Both the position numbers and the translations under genes were made by a program. A stretch of DNA of 64,000 nucleotides from Bradyrhizobium sp. Ghvi. Its GTDB lineage: Bacteria > Pseudomonadota > Alphaproteobacteria > Rhizobiales > Xanthobacteraceae. Positions 8,430 through 16,479 of this stretch are shown piece by piece; position 1 is the first letter of the stretch; every line of letters begins with the position of its first letter. Location: contig NZ_FOVU01000001.1 of assembly GCF_900115265.1 (NCBI RefSeq), forward strand, positions 407,001 through 471,000. Direction: 5' to 3'. The notes beneath the pieces are model-generated. The model was not told the origin of the DNA. It did no database searches and saw only the letters and a program-made list of their open reading frames with translations.

Positions 8430-8615
8430 CCTTGGTCTCCCTCAGGCAGGCAAAACGAGATTACTATCCTAGCGTGTCCCGGACGTCCGACAAGGAAGCG
8501 ATGGCGATCGACGCCAAAATATAGTCATGCCTTGTTTCCAATTATTCATGTCGCGTTCAGCAATACGGGCCGACGGTCGCCTCCTTCGCAGTTCTCGCAA
8601 GAAGAGTGCAACATC

Positions 8616-8885
8616 ATGACCCTCGCCTCCCGCCTCGCCGTCGTCGCCATTGCCTCCCTGTTCGCCACCGGCTCCGCCTTCGCACAGACCGCGGCACCGG
8701 CGGCCAAGACCGACGCCAGCACGACCACCGACAAGAAGGCACCCAAGGAGCGTTCGGCCGAATCGCTCGAATGCTCCAAGCAGGCCGACGCCAAGGGCCT
8801 GCACGGCAAAGAGCGCAAGAAATTCCGCTCCGAGTGCGTCAAGAGCGCCAAGGCTGGCACTGCCCCCGCCGCCGACAAGAAGTAA
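8616..8885 (+). CDS. PsiF-repeat small periplasmic protein
   Basis: 89 residues with a signal peptide (MTLASRLAVVAIASLF to about AFAQ), then a Thr/Ala/Lys-rich stretch and one PsiF-type repeat with two cysteines: ECSKQADAKGLHGKERKKF followed by a C-V-K pair. PsiF proteins are small phosphate-starvation-inducible periplasmic proteins in enterobacteria; the function is unknown. ATG 8616 is chosen because it begins the signal peptide; longer in-frame starts are read-through of non-coding DNA. No Pho box was recognised upstream. Confidence 0.8.
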   Translation: MTLASRLAVVAIASLFATGSAFAQTAAPAAKTDASTTTDKKAPKERSAESLECSKQADAKGLHGKERKKFRSECVKSAKAGTAPAADKK

Positions 8886-8986
8886 ATCCGTCACAATCCT
8901 GCTCAAGCTTTTTGGCGAGAGGCGCACGCATTGCGGCATGACGAGGCCGCAATTGTGCACCTCTCGCCGATTTGCGATAAGGCGGC

Positions 8987-10072
8987 GTGAAGCAAATCAC
9001 CGCCTCCCTGCCGTTCGAATGGCCGAGCCGTGCCAAGGTTTTGAGCACCGCGGAAACGCTTGTCATCGGTGCGGCGGGCGGCCTCTTCTTCCTTGTCGCG
9101 GGCCTGCCGGGCGGGTTGATCTCGGGATCGATGATCGCGGTCGGCATCGCGGCGATTGCCGGACGCCAGCTTGCCATCCCGCCCCTCCTGACCCAGACCG
9201 TGCTGGTGCTGCTTGGGATTTCGCTGGGCTCCGTCGTTTCGCGTCACCTGATCCAGCAGGTCAGCGCCTATCCATTGACCATTGGCCTGTTGGCGCTCGC
9301 CACTTTCTGCTCGACCTTCGGCTCGAGCTATTACCTGCAGCGCATCCACGGCTGGGACCGCACTTCCGCCTTCCTCGCCGGCAGCCCCGGCGCGCTGTCA
9401 CAGATCACGATTCTGGCCGTCGAGCGTGGCGCCGACCTGCCGGGAATCGCAGTGGTGCAGACCATGCGCGTGATCATCCTGACCGCGGCGCTGCCGATGG
9501 TGCTGGCGATCGCGGGCGTCGCGCCCTCCGTCGCGCCGTCGCTGACGACGACGATTGCCTCACCGCTCGATCTTCTTGAGCTGGTCGCAGCTTCCCTGGC
9601 GGCATCGCTCGTGCTGCGACTGATCAGGTTTCCGGCGAGCTGGATGTTCGGCGCGATGATCGCCTCCAGCGTGCTGCACGGCGCGGGCTGGGTCGAGGGC
9701 GGCCTGCCGAACTGGGTACGCGGCGTGTCGCTGGTCGGCATCGGCGCGCTGATCGGCAGCCGCTTTGCCCGGATGCGAATCAAGACGCTGACCGGCCATA
9801 TCAACGCCGCGCTGGGATCGTTTGCCGTCGCCATCGCGATCTCCGCGATCTTCGTCGGCATCGCCGCACTCACGACGCAGGTAAAATTCTCCGACGTGGT
9901 CGTTGCGTTCGCGCCCGGCGCGATGGATGCGATGCTGGCGCTGGCGCTCACGCTTCACATCGACCCGATCTTCGTCGGCGCCCATCACCTCTCACGCTTC
10001 GTGTTCGTGACGATCGCGACGCCGGGCATCGTGCACCTGTTCGGCCGTACGCAGGACGACGTGGACGATTAG
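8987..10072 (+). CDS. AbrB-family (duplicated domain) membrane protein
   Basis: 361 residues from GTG 8987 with AAGG 6 bases upstream. It has about ten membrane helices in two similar halves, each containing a Gly-rich segment: PGGLISGSMIAVGIAAIAGR in the first half and RFPASWMFGAMIASSV in the second. Also seen are AGSPGALSQITILA and FAPGAMDAMLALAL, the paired motifs of the AbrB-type inner-membrane family (often misnamed ammonia monooxygenase). The function is unproven; transport is likely. It overlaps the convergent flavin-fold gene by 4 bases. Confidence 0.82.
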   Translation: MKQITASLPFEWPSRAKVLSTAETLVIGAAGGLFFLVAGLPGGLISGSMIAVGIAAIAGRQLAIPPLLTQTVLVLLGISLGSVVSRHLIQQVSAYPLTIGLLALATFCSTFGSSYYLQRIHGWDRTSAFLAGSPGALSQITILAVERGADLPGIAVVQTMRVIILTAALPMVLAIAGVAPSVAPSLTTTIASPLDLLELVAASLAASLVLRLIRFPASWMFGAMIASSVLHGAGWVEGGLPNWVRGVSLVGIGALIGSRFARMRIKTLTGHINAALGSFAVAIAISAIFVGIAALTTQVKFSDVVVAFAPGAMDAMLALALTLHIDPIFVGAHHLSRFVFVTIATPGIVHLFGRTQDDVDD

Positions 10073-10692
10073 CCTGGAGTCGTTTGCCCCTTCAGCGCCG
10101 CCACCTCCGCCTCCAGCTCCGCTATCCGTTGATCTCTTGCCGCCAACGCCGCCGCAACATCCGCCGCGTCGAACTTCTGCGGGATGTGCTGCGGGCAGTT
10201 GGTGTCCCAGGCAGCGATCTTGAACAAGATCACCTGCTCGGGGCGGGCGCGATAGCCTTTCGGCATCAGCGCCTCCGTCAGTGCATCGTCGTCCTCCACC
10301 ACGCGCGCCTCGCCCCAGATCTTCACCCGGCGGCGATGGGCGTAGTCCATCGCGAAGATGTAGGCCTTGGGGTTCTCGGAGAGGTTGCCCTGGGTCAGGT
10401 ATTGCCGGTTGCCGGCATAGTCGGCGAAGGCCAGTGTCTGCTTGTCCAGCACCTTCAGAAACCCCTTCGGGCCGCCGCGATGCTGGATGTAAGGCTGGCC
10501 ATCAGCGGAAGCTGTGGCGAAATAGAAGCTGTTGGCTTCAGTGAGGAAGGCTTCGAGGTTCTCGTCGACCTCGGTGCGCCAGCCGCGTTGCTCGGCGCGG
10601 GCATAGGCTTCGCGTGAACCCTTGCGCGCCTGGATGGCCTTCACTGCAGGGGTGAAGGCAACGTCGCTGGCATAGGTATGAACTGCGGTCAT
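10069..10692 (-). CDS. Pyridoxamine 5'-phosphate oxidase-fold flavoprotein
   Basis: 207 residues from ATG 10692, with AGGAGA 8 bases upstream. The central split-barrel domain reads FYFATASADGQPYIQHRGGP, typical of the FMN-binding PNPOx-like group, and continues with FADYAGNRQYLTQGNL and an IWGEARVV strand. The C-terminal ~25 residues form a short coiled coil (RDQRIAELEAEVAALKGQ), which suggests oligomerisation. Members reduce or bind small aromatics or flavins; no substrate is evident here. The gene is divergent from a LysR gene, its likely regulator. Confidence 0.82.
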   Translation of the reverse strand: MTAVHTYASDVAFTPAVKAIQARKGSREAYARAEQRGWRTEVDENLEAFLTEANSFYFATASADGQPYIQHRGGPKGFLKVLDKQTLAFADYAGNRQYLTQGNLSENPKAYIFAMDYAHRRRVKIWGEARVVEDDDALTEALMPKGYRARPEQVILFKIAAWDTNCPQHIPQKFDAADVAAALAARDQRIAELEAEVAALKGQTTPG

Positions 10693-10778
10693 CGGAACAT
10701 CTCCTGAAAATTCCGGTGCATCTCTGCCTCTTTCGGCGATCAAGATGGACCTTCCGTCGATCAAAACAATCGGACGCC

Positions 10779-10807
10779 TTGACACTTCATCTTTGCGATA
10801 TATGCAA
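10779..10807 (+). promoter_or_regulatory. LysR-box dyad with overlapping promoter
   Basis: TTGC-N7-GCAA (10793-10807) contains the T-N11-A LysR box. It overlaps a candidate promoter with -35 TTGACA (10779-10784), a 16-base spacer and -10 TATGCA (10801-10806). Transcription would begin about 10813, so the LysR messenger may have almost no leader. Confidence 0.55.
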
Positions 10808-10815
10808 TAATGGCT

Positions 10816-11700
10816 ATGGACCGCCTGGAAGCCATGCACGTCTTCGTCACCGTCGCCGACCTGCGCGGCTTTGCGCCGGCGGCGCGAAAACTGCGGCTGT
10901 CGCCGTCGGGTGTGACCCGGCTGATCGCGGCCCTGGAGGAGCATCTCGGCGCGCGGCTGCTGCAACGGACCACCCGGCAGGTGAGACTGACTGACGTCGG
11001 CGCGCGCTATCTGGAGCGCGCCCGGCGGATCCTCGCCGACGTCGAGGAGGCCGACGGATCGGCGCGGGAGGAGCGCAACCGGCCGAGCGGACGTCTCGTG
11101 CTATCGGCCCCCGTCGGCTTCGGCCGGCTGCATGTCGGCCCGGTCATGACCGATTATCTCAAGCGCTATCCCGAGGTCGCCTGCGAACTGAGGCTGTCGG
11201 ACCATCTCGTCAACCTGGTGGAAGACGCAGTCGATGCCGCCGTCCGCATCGGCCATCTCGCCGATTCCTCGCTCGTTGCACGCCATGTCGGCGAGATGCG
11301 ACGGATCACGGTGGCTGCGCCCCGCTATCTCAGGCGCCATGGCGAGCCGAAGACCCCCGGGGCACTGCACGAGCACCACACGATCCAGTTTGGTCCGTCT
11401 ACGAGCTGGCGCTTCGTGCAGGAGGGCCGCGACATCGAGGTCACCCCGTCGCCGCGCTTCACCAGCAACAGCGCCGACGCCGCCCTGCAATATGCCGAGG
11501 CCGGCGGCGGCATCACGCGCGTGCTGGCCTACCAGGCCGCCGAAGGCCTGAAGCGCGGACGGCTGAAAATCCTGCTGGCGAAGTACGAGCAGCCCGCACT
11601 GCCGATCCACATCGTCTATCCGACCTCGCGTTTGCTCTCGGCCAAGGTGCGCGCGTTCATCGACCTCGTCGTCGAAACGGCGGACTGGAAGTTTGGGTAG
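10816..11700 (+). CDS. LysR-family transcriptional regulator
   Basis: 294 residues from ATG 10816 (ATG 10810 is also in frame). The N-terminal winged helix-turn-helix begins MDRLEAMHVFVTVADLRGF and contains AARKLRLSPSGVTRLIAALE. The rest is a substrate-binding-like domain (RLVLSAPVGFGRLHVGPV onward), of the subgroup that controls divergent oxidoreductase genes. A T-N11-A dyad sits directly upstream and fits autoregulation plus control of the flavin-fold gene. The upstream Met is disfavoured because the predicted transcript starts near 10813. Confidence 0.88.
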   Translation: MDRLEAMHVFVTVADLRGFAPAARKLRLSPSGVTRLIAALEEHLGARLLQRTTRQVRLTDVGARYLERARRILADVEEADGSAREERNRPSGRLVLSAPVGFGRLHVGPVMTDYLKRYPEVACELRLSDHLVNLVEDAVDAAVRIGHLADSSLVARHVGEMRRITVAAPRYLRRHGEPKTPGALHEHHTIQFGPSTSWRFVQEGRDIEVTPSPRFTSNSADAALQYAEAGGGITRVLAYQAAEGLKRGRLKILLAKYEQPALPIHIVYPTSRLLSAKVRAFIDLVVETADWKFG

Positions 11701-11702
11701 GT

Positions 11703-11795
11703 CTCGTGCCCCGGACGCATCGCAGCACATAGTGATGACATGGGTCCCGGCTCTGCGCAGCAGCGTTGCTCGCTGCAGCGCGCCCGGGACACGAG
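11703..11795. repeat. Dispersed intergenic palindrome
   Basis: A 93-base imperfect inverted repeat: the left arm begins CTCGTGCCCCGGACGC and the right arm, read on the other strand, begins CTCGTGTCCCGGGCGC. Inner arms around CTGCGCAGCAGCG and CGCTGCAGCG add structure. From memory, this form resembles REP/BIME-like elements scattered between genes in Bradyrhizobium. It lies between two convergent genes and may help termination. Confidence 0.6.
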
Positions 11796-11801
11796 AGAGC
11801 A

Positions 11802-12221
11802 TCATCCCTTCTTCGGCACCACGCGGAAGGTGCCACTGGCCCGCGCGGTCACGACCCCGTCGGCCTTGATCAGGCTCTGCGCGAAGCAGATCGTCTTGCC
11901 GGTCTTGATCACGTCGCTCTCGATCGAGCACCATTGGCCGATCTCGGCGGAGCCGACGAAATCGATCGAGAGCGAGACCGTCACGAACGAGACGCTCCAG
12001 TTCGTCGCTTGCGCGCAGCTATAGCCCATGGCGTTGTCGGCGAGCGCGGCAATCAAGCCGCCATGGATCAGACCGCGGCCATTGGTATGCGGCCTTGCCA
12101 GCCGCAGGCCGATGATGACGGCCCTTTCGGTCTTCTTCGCGTAGAGCGGCTCCCAGGGTTCGGTGAGCGGGCTCTTGCGGGAGAGCGGCTCGAAGCCGTC
12201 GGGGATATTGGTGTTCGTCAT
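11802..12221 (-). CDS. PaaI-family hotdog thioesterase
   Basis: 139 residues from ATG 12221. A single hotdog domain with the HGG motif intact in GRGLIHGGLIAALADNAMGY and the strand VTVSLSIDFVGSAEIGQW. It is a likely cytoplasmic acyl-CoA or aryl-CoA thioesterase. It is divergent from the hydroxycinnamate TRAP operon across a 487-base intergenic region, so a role in aryl-CoA turnover is possible but unproven. It differs from the thioesterase at 6686, which has HAG. Confidence 0.84.
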   Translation of the reverse strand: MTNTNIPDGFEPLSRKSPLTEPWEPLYAKKTERAVIIGLRLARPHTNGRGLIHGGLIAALADNAMGYSCAQATNWSVSFVTVSLSIDFVGSAEIGQWCSIESDVIKTGKTICFAQSLIKADGVVTARASGTFRVVPKKG

Positions 12222-12485
12222 GCGTGTCTCGTGCCCGTGCAATGATCGTTGCCATTGAACGCGATCGAGCTGACGGACGCATCAATTACAAAGTTTTAAA
12301 CGGGTTTTTGCGCGGGCGTTTGAAACGGATGGGCGCAATCAAAGGGCCCTGGGGTGACAAGCGACTGTCGACCACAGCTCGAACTGCCCGGTGTGAGCAC
12401 AATCCGGCCGGCCGGGCCCGGGAATTGCGACCTTTGTCAGCAATACTTGCTCCTTCCGATCCTGTAGGCTTTCGGCGCGGCTTAC

Positions 12486-12529
12486 TTGTCGTGGTCGTCT
12501 ACGCGGGATAATTATACCATATAACTGTT
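12486..12529 (+). promoter_or_regulatory. Promoter and MarR-type operator of the TRAP operon
   Basis: Within the 487-base gap 12222-12708: -35 TTGTCG (12486-12491), a 17-base spacer and -10 TAATTA (12509-12514). The dyad TTAT-N5-ATAA (12512-12524) overlaps the -10. The longer form TTATACCATATAACTGTT (12512-12529) recurs, with four mismatches, in front of the crotonase/fcs operon at 16447. Two further palindromes, TAACATGTTA (12645-12654) and GTTAATTAAC (12651-12660), lie nearer the gene. Nothing else was recognised in this gap. Confidence 0.55.
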
Positions 12530-12708
12530 GGGCAAAAGGAGGCCTCGTCGCCGCTGGCAGCGACAAATCCATGCAACATAGCTGACGTAGATGACGCGGC
12601 GGCACGCCGCGACAGTTCCGGCTTGAAGACGCCAGCCAGTTAGATAACATGTTAATTAACGAGACCGGGCCATCGAAGCCCGCCGTCAAAAAGAGGGAGA
12701 GACGCGTG

Positions 12709-13725
12709 ATGAGAAAAGCCTGTCTGGCTTTGCTGCTTGCTGTAAGCGTGACGCCTGCGTTCGCACAGGACAAGACCTTCGACCTGAAGGTCTCGCACTG
12801 GGTGCCGGCCTCGCACCCGTTGCAAAAGTCTTTGGAGGACTGGGTGGCCGCGGTGAACAAGGATTCCGGCGGCACCATCACGGGCAAGGTCTTCCCGGCC
12901 CAGCAGCTCGGCAAGGCCTTCGATCATTACGACATGGCGCGCGATGGCATCGCCGATGTCACCTATGTCAATCCCGGCTACCAGCCCGGCCGCTTCCCGA
13001 TCATCGGCGCCGGTGAATTGCCGTTCCTGATCTCGGACGCCAAGGGCGGCTCTGAAGGTCTGGACGCCTGGTACCGCAAATATGCCGAGAAGGAGATGAA
13101 GGACGTCAAATACTGCCTCGCCTTCGTCCACTCGCCCTCCTCGTTCCATTCCCGCACCAAGAAAATCGTGATGCCGGAGGACGTGAAGGGCATGAAGATT
13201 CGTCCGGCGCACGCCACCATGGCGAATTTCGTCACCTCGCTTGGCGGCACCAATGTGCAGTCCTCCGCGCCCGAAGTGCGCGATATCATCGAACGCGGCG
13301 TCGCCGACGCGGTGACCTTCCCCTGGGGCTCGCTGGTGCTGTTCGGCATCGACAAGGTGACCAAGTACGACATGGACGCCCCGCTCTACACCACGACGTT
13401 CGTGTTCGTGATGAACAAGGACAAATACAATGCGATGTCCGACAAGCAGAAGGCCGCGATCGACAAGAACTGTTCGACCGAGATGGCCGGCCTGGTCGGC
13501 GAACACTGGGGCAAGTTCGAGGACGCCGGAATCGACAAGGTGAAGGCGGAAGGAAGCCACGAGGTCTACAAGCTGACGCCGGACCAGACTGCCGCATGGA
13601 AGAAGGCTGCCGAGCCGCTCGTCAAGACCTGGGCTGACGGCGCGAAGAAGGCCGGCGCCGATCCCGACGCTGCGCTCGCGGAGCTCAAGGCGTCGCTGAA
13701 GAAGTACAACGCGCTGGCGGAGTAA
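12709..13725 (+). CDS. dctP: TRAP transporter periplasmic binding protein (DctP type)
   Basis: 338 residues. ATG 12709 opens a clean signal peptide (MRKACLALLLAVSVTPAFAQ). The mature protein has the DctP fold, with the substrate-carboxylate region MKIRPAHATMANFVTSLGG containing the conserved Arg, and the hinge region AVTFPWGSLVLFGIDKV. TRAP binding proteins deliver organic acids to the DctQM permease using a sodium or proton gradient. The neighbours (feruloyl-CoA synthase and partners) suggest an aromatic acid such as ferulate or p-coumarate. The 196-base gap to dctQ carries hairpins that could stabilise the dctP messenger. Confidence 0.9.
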   Translation: MRKACLALLLAVSVTPAFAQDKTFDLKVSHWVPASHPLQKSLEDWVAAVNKDSGGTITGKVFPAQQLGKAFDHYDMARDGIADVTYVNPGYQPGRFPIIGAGELPFLISDAKGGSEGLDAWYRKYAEKEMKDVKYCLAFVHSPSSFHSRTKKIVMPEDVKGMKIRPAHATMANFVTSLGGTNVQSSAPEVRDIIERGVADAVTFPWGSLVLFGIDKVTKYDMDAPLYTTTFVFVMNKDKYNAMSDKQKAAIDKNCSTEMAGLVGEHWGKFEDAGIDKVKAEGSHEVYKLTPDQTAAWKKAAEPLVKTWADGAKKAGADPDAALAELKASLKKYNALAE

Positions 13726-13760
13726 GGCCCCGATGCCGCCCCAGCCGCGCGCTCACTGCA

Positions 13761-13867
13761 CCTCTCCCGCTTGCGGGAGAGGTCGGCGCTTCGCGCCGGG
13801 TGAGGGTTCTCTCCTCTAGGGGATTGTCCCCTTCTGGAGACACCCTCTCCGCAAGCGGGGGGGAGGG
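13761..13867. repeat. Hairpin-rich dispersed repeat inside the TRAP operon
   Basis: Two linked palindromic blocks: CCTCTCCCGCTTGCGGGAGAGG (a hairpin at 13761-13782) and a degenerate reverse copy at 13843-13867 (CCCTCTCCGCAAGCGGG form). A small AGGGGA-TTG-TCCCCT hairpin (13818-13832) lies between them. The element sits between dctP and dctQ. It could act as a messenger-stabilising or partial-termination structure giving more binding protein than permease. Confidence 0.6.
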
Positions 13868-13921
13868 AGCGCAGCTCGAGCGCGGACACATCTTGAACTC
13901 GCCGGAAGGATTCTTTCCCCA

Positions 13922-14431
13922 ATGAAGCGCGCCTGGATGGACCGCATCATCGACACCATCGAATGGATCGCAGCTGCGTTCGTCGGCATCGTCGCCCTCG
14001 ACATCTTCCTGTCGGTGCTGCTGCGCAACACGCTGAACTATTCGATTCCCGACAGTTTCGACATCGGCCGCATGCTGCTCGGCATCCTCATTTTCTGGGG
14101 GATCGCGGCGACCTCGTATCGCGGCACCCACATCACGGTCGATCTGGTCTGGGGCAATGTCGGGCCGCGCTACCAGCGCTGGATCGACGTGTTCGCCACC
14201 CTCGTGCTGCTGTTCGTCGTCTCTGTGCAGACCTGGACGCTGTTCGACAAGGTGCGCGGCACCTACAACGACAACGTTCAGACCTTCGACATGCACATGC
14301 CGACCTGGCCGTTCTTCGCGATCGCGTGGATCGGCGACGTCTCGGCCGTGCTGCTGATCGCGATCCGCACCTACCGATTGATCTTCCATCCCGAAGACAT
14401 GCACGACCCCAAGCTGAAGGCGACGGAGTAA
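13922..14431 (+). CDS. dctQ: TRAP transporter small permease (DctQ type)
   Basis: 169 residues with four membrane helices. Typical DctQ features are the first helix IEWIAAAFVGIVALDIFLSV followed by LLRNTLNYSIPDSFDIGRML, and RGTHITVDLVWGNVGPR before the third helix. It pairs with the large permease whose ATG lies 2 bases past this stop, so translation is coupled. It forms the membrane complex of the aromatic or organic acid TRAP transporter with DctM. Confidence 0.88.
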   Translation: MKRAWMDRIIDTIEWIAAAFVGIVALDIFLSVLLRNTLNYSIPDSFDIGRMLLGILIFWGIAATSYRGTHITVDLVWGNVGPRYQRWIDVFATLVLLFVVSVQTWTLFDKVRGTYNDNVQTFDMHMPTWPFFAIAWIGDVSAVLLIAIRTYRLIFHPEDMHDPKLKATE

Positions 14432-14433
14432 TC

Positions 14434-15753
14434 ATGAGCACCGATGCCGTCGCCGTTATCGGCTTCGTTTCCCTGTTTGCGTTGATGCTGCTGCGCGTGC
14501 CCGTCGGCATGGCCATGGGCCTGGTCGGCGTTTCCGGCTTCTCCTATCTGGTCGGCGCGACGCCGGCCTTGAAGCTGGTCGGCCAGACCTCGATGCGCAC
14601 GGTCACCGACTATACGTTTGGCGTGATTCCGATGTTCCTGCTGATGGGCTCCTTCGTCAGCAATTCCGGCATGAGCCGCGAGCTGTTCCGCGCCGCCAAC
14701 GGCTTCGTCGGACATTTGCGCGGCGGACTCGGCATCGCCACCGTCGGCGCCTGCGGCGGCTTTGCCGCGATCTGCGGCTCATCGGTCGCAACCGCCGCGA
14801 CGTTCTCCGCCGTCGCCTATCCCGAGATGCGCCGCTTCGGCTATCCGCAGTCGTTTGCGACAGGCGTGATCGCCGCCGGCGGCACGCTCGGCGCGATGCT
14901 GCCGCCTTCTACCGTGCTCGCGGTCTACGGCATCATCACCGAACAGGACATCGGAAAACTCTTCATCGCCGGCATCATCCCGGGCCTCCTGGCAATGACG
15001 ATGTACATGATCACGATCTTCCTGATCGGCTATGTCCGCCCCGACTTCCTGCCCAAAGGCAAGGTGCTGCCCTGGCGTGAGCGCTTTGCCGGATTGAAAG
15101 ATATCTGGGCGCCGGTGCTGCTGTTCGTGTTCGTCATCGGCGGCCTCTACGGCCTGCCGTTCCTGCCGCGATTCACGCCGACGGAAGCCGGCGGCGTCGG
15201 TGCCACCGGCGCCTTCATCATCGGCATGGTCACCGGACGGCTCGACCGCGAGAAGGTATTGGCATCCCTGCTCCAGGCAACGCGCACGGCGGCGGCCGTG
15301 TTCACCGTGCTGATCGGCGCGCTGATCTTCGGCTATTTCCTGACGGTGACGCAGACGCCGCAGAAGGTGACCGAATTCCTCACCGGCCTCGGCCTCGGCC
15401 CCTACGGCGTGCTGGCGCTGATCATGGTGATGTATCTCGTGCTCGGCTGCCTGATGGACGCCATGGCGATGATCATCCTGACCGTGCCGATCATCTTCCC
15501 CGTGATCACGCATCTGGGTTTTGACCCGATCTGGTTCGGCGTCATCATCGTGATGACCGTCGAACTCGGCCTGATCCATCCGCCTGTCGGCATGAACGTC
15601 TTCGTCATCAAAAGCGTGGTGAAGGATGTTTCGTTCTCCACCATCTTCAAGGGGGTGATCCCGTTCGTGGCGACGGATCTCGTGCGGCTGGTGATCCTGA
15701 TCGCCTTTCCTCTGCTTGCGACATGGCTGCCGACGCGGATGATGGCGCACTAG
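14434..15753 (+). CDS. dctM: TRAP transporter large permease (DctM type)
   Basis: 439 residues with about twelve membrane helices. Family motifs include LRVPVGMAMGLVGVSGF near the N-terminus, FAAICGSSVATAATFSAV, GGTLGAMLPPSTVLAVYGI and the C-terminal ELGLIHPPVGMNVFVIKS. It is the ion-coupled substrate channel of the TRAP system. A longer in-frame start at 13963 lies inside dctQ and is rejected. The DUF3237 gene follows 12 bases later in the same operon. Confidence 0.92.
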   Translation: MSTDAVAVIGFVSLFALMLLRVPVGMAMGLVGVSGFSYLVGATPALKLVGQTSMRTVTDYTFGVIPMFLLMGSFVSNSGMSRELFRAANGFVGHLRGGLGIATVGACGGFAAICGSSVATAATFSAVAYPEMRRFGYPQSFATGVIAAGGTLGAMLPPSTVLAVYGIITEQDIGKLFIAGIIPGLLAMTMYMITIFLIGYVRPDFLPKGKVLPWRERFAGLKDIWAPVLLFVFVIGGLYGLPFLPRFTPTEAGGVGATGAFIIGMVTGRLDREKVLASLLQATRTAAAVFTVLIGALIFGYFLTVTQTPQKVTEFLTGLGLGPYGVLALIMVMYLVLGCLMDAMAMIILTVPIIFPVITHLGFDPIWFGVIIVMTVELGLIHPPVGMNVFVIKSVVKDVSFSTIFKGVIPFVATDLVRLVILIAFPLLATWLPTRMMAH

Positions 15754-15765
15754 AGAGGTGAAGTG

Positions 15766-16227
15766 ATGTCAACGCCGACGCTCGAAACCAAATACGTCTT
15801 CACCATTACCGCCAGGATCGGCGACGTCGTCACCGCCGGCGAGACCGGCATCGGCGTGCGCCGCATCATCCCGATCATCGGTGGTGGGGTGAAGGGCGCG
15901 GTATCGGGCAAGGTGCTCCCCTTCGGCGCCGACTTCCAGACCATCCGGCCCAACGAGCTGATCGACCTCGAGGCCAAATACGCCTTCGAAACCGACGACG
16001 GCGCCGTCGTCTATGTCGAGAACAAGGGCATGCGCTTCGGTCCGGTCGAGCTATTGCAAAGGCTCAAGCGCGGCGAACCGGTCGATCCGAACTTGATCTA
16101 TTTCCGCACCGTGCCGCGCTTCGAAACTGGGCATGAAAAGTATCGCTGGCTGATGGAGCACATCTTTATCGGCTCGGCGGCGCGGCATGCGGACCGGGTG
16201 GTGATCGACGTGCATCAGGTCGCGTGA
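15766..16227 (+). CDS. DUF3237-family protein
   Basis: 153 residues from ATG 15766, with AGAGAGG 8 bases upstream (GTG 15763 is also possible). It is a single small beta-rich domain with GVRRIIPIIGGGVKGAVSGK and VYVENKGMRFGP, the marks of DUF3237. No signal peptide or membrane segment is visible. Members lie in aromatic and terpenoid degradation operons, but the reaction is unknown. It is the last gene of the TRAP operon, so it probably acts on the imported compound or an early product of it. Confidence 0.82.
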   Translation: MSTPTLETKYVFTITARIGDVVTAGETGIGVRRIIPIIGGGVKGAVSGKVLPFGADFQTIRPNELIDLEAKYAFETDDGAVVYVENKGMRFGPVELLQRLKRGEPVDPNLIYFRTVPRFETGHEKYRWLMEHIFIGSAARHADRVVIDVHQVA

Positions 16228-16243
16228 AGGCGGCTGCCGCCGC

Positions 16244-16320
16244 GTCATTGCGAACGCAGCGAAGCAACCAGAGTCCCTCCCTGGCAAGATTCTGGATTGC
16301 TTCGCTGCGCTCGCAATGAC
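16244..16320. repeat. Dispersed 77-base palindrome
   Basis: The left arm GTCATTGCGAACGCAGCGAA (16244-16263) pairs with the right arm TTCGCTGCGCTCGCAATGAC (16301-16320), with the flanks extending the match to about 30 bases per arm. This GTCATTGCGA...-type element is, from memory, very common in intergenic DNA of Bradyrhizobium and relatives. It separates the TRAP operon from the crotonase/fcs operon and may act as a terminator. Confidence 0.75.
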
Positions 16321-16445
16321 GGAGAATTTGGCGAGGGCTGCGGATCACAGCACGGCCCGGCCCTCAAACCTCCGGACCCAACGCCTGGCAGATTCAGGCC
16401 CACCGCGCCACATCAAGGGCTGCCATCTTGACTCCTCCAAAATTC

Positions 16446-16464
16446 GTTATACAACATAACTATT
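16446..16464 (+). promoter_or_regulatory. MarR-type operator upstream of crotonase/fcs operon
   Basis: A perfect inverted repeat GTTAT-ACAAC-ATAAC (16446-16460) starts 34 bases before the crotonase ATG. Together with the next bases it shares 14 of 18 positions with the site at 12512-12529 before dctP. A -35-like TTGACT lies at 16428-16433. One regulator, such as a MarR-type hydroxycinnamoyl-CoA sensor encoded elsewhere, could control both units; no such gene is in the window. Confidence 0.55.
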
Positions 16465-16479
16465 CTGATAAGGACGCAA

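Noticed and set aside
13963..14433. Upstream extension of the DctM reading frame
   Set aside because: Runs through dctQ in another frame; ATG 14434 gives the normal DctM N-terminus.
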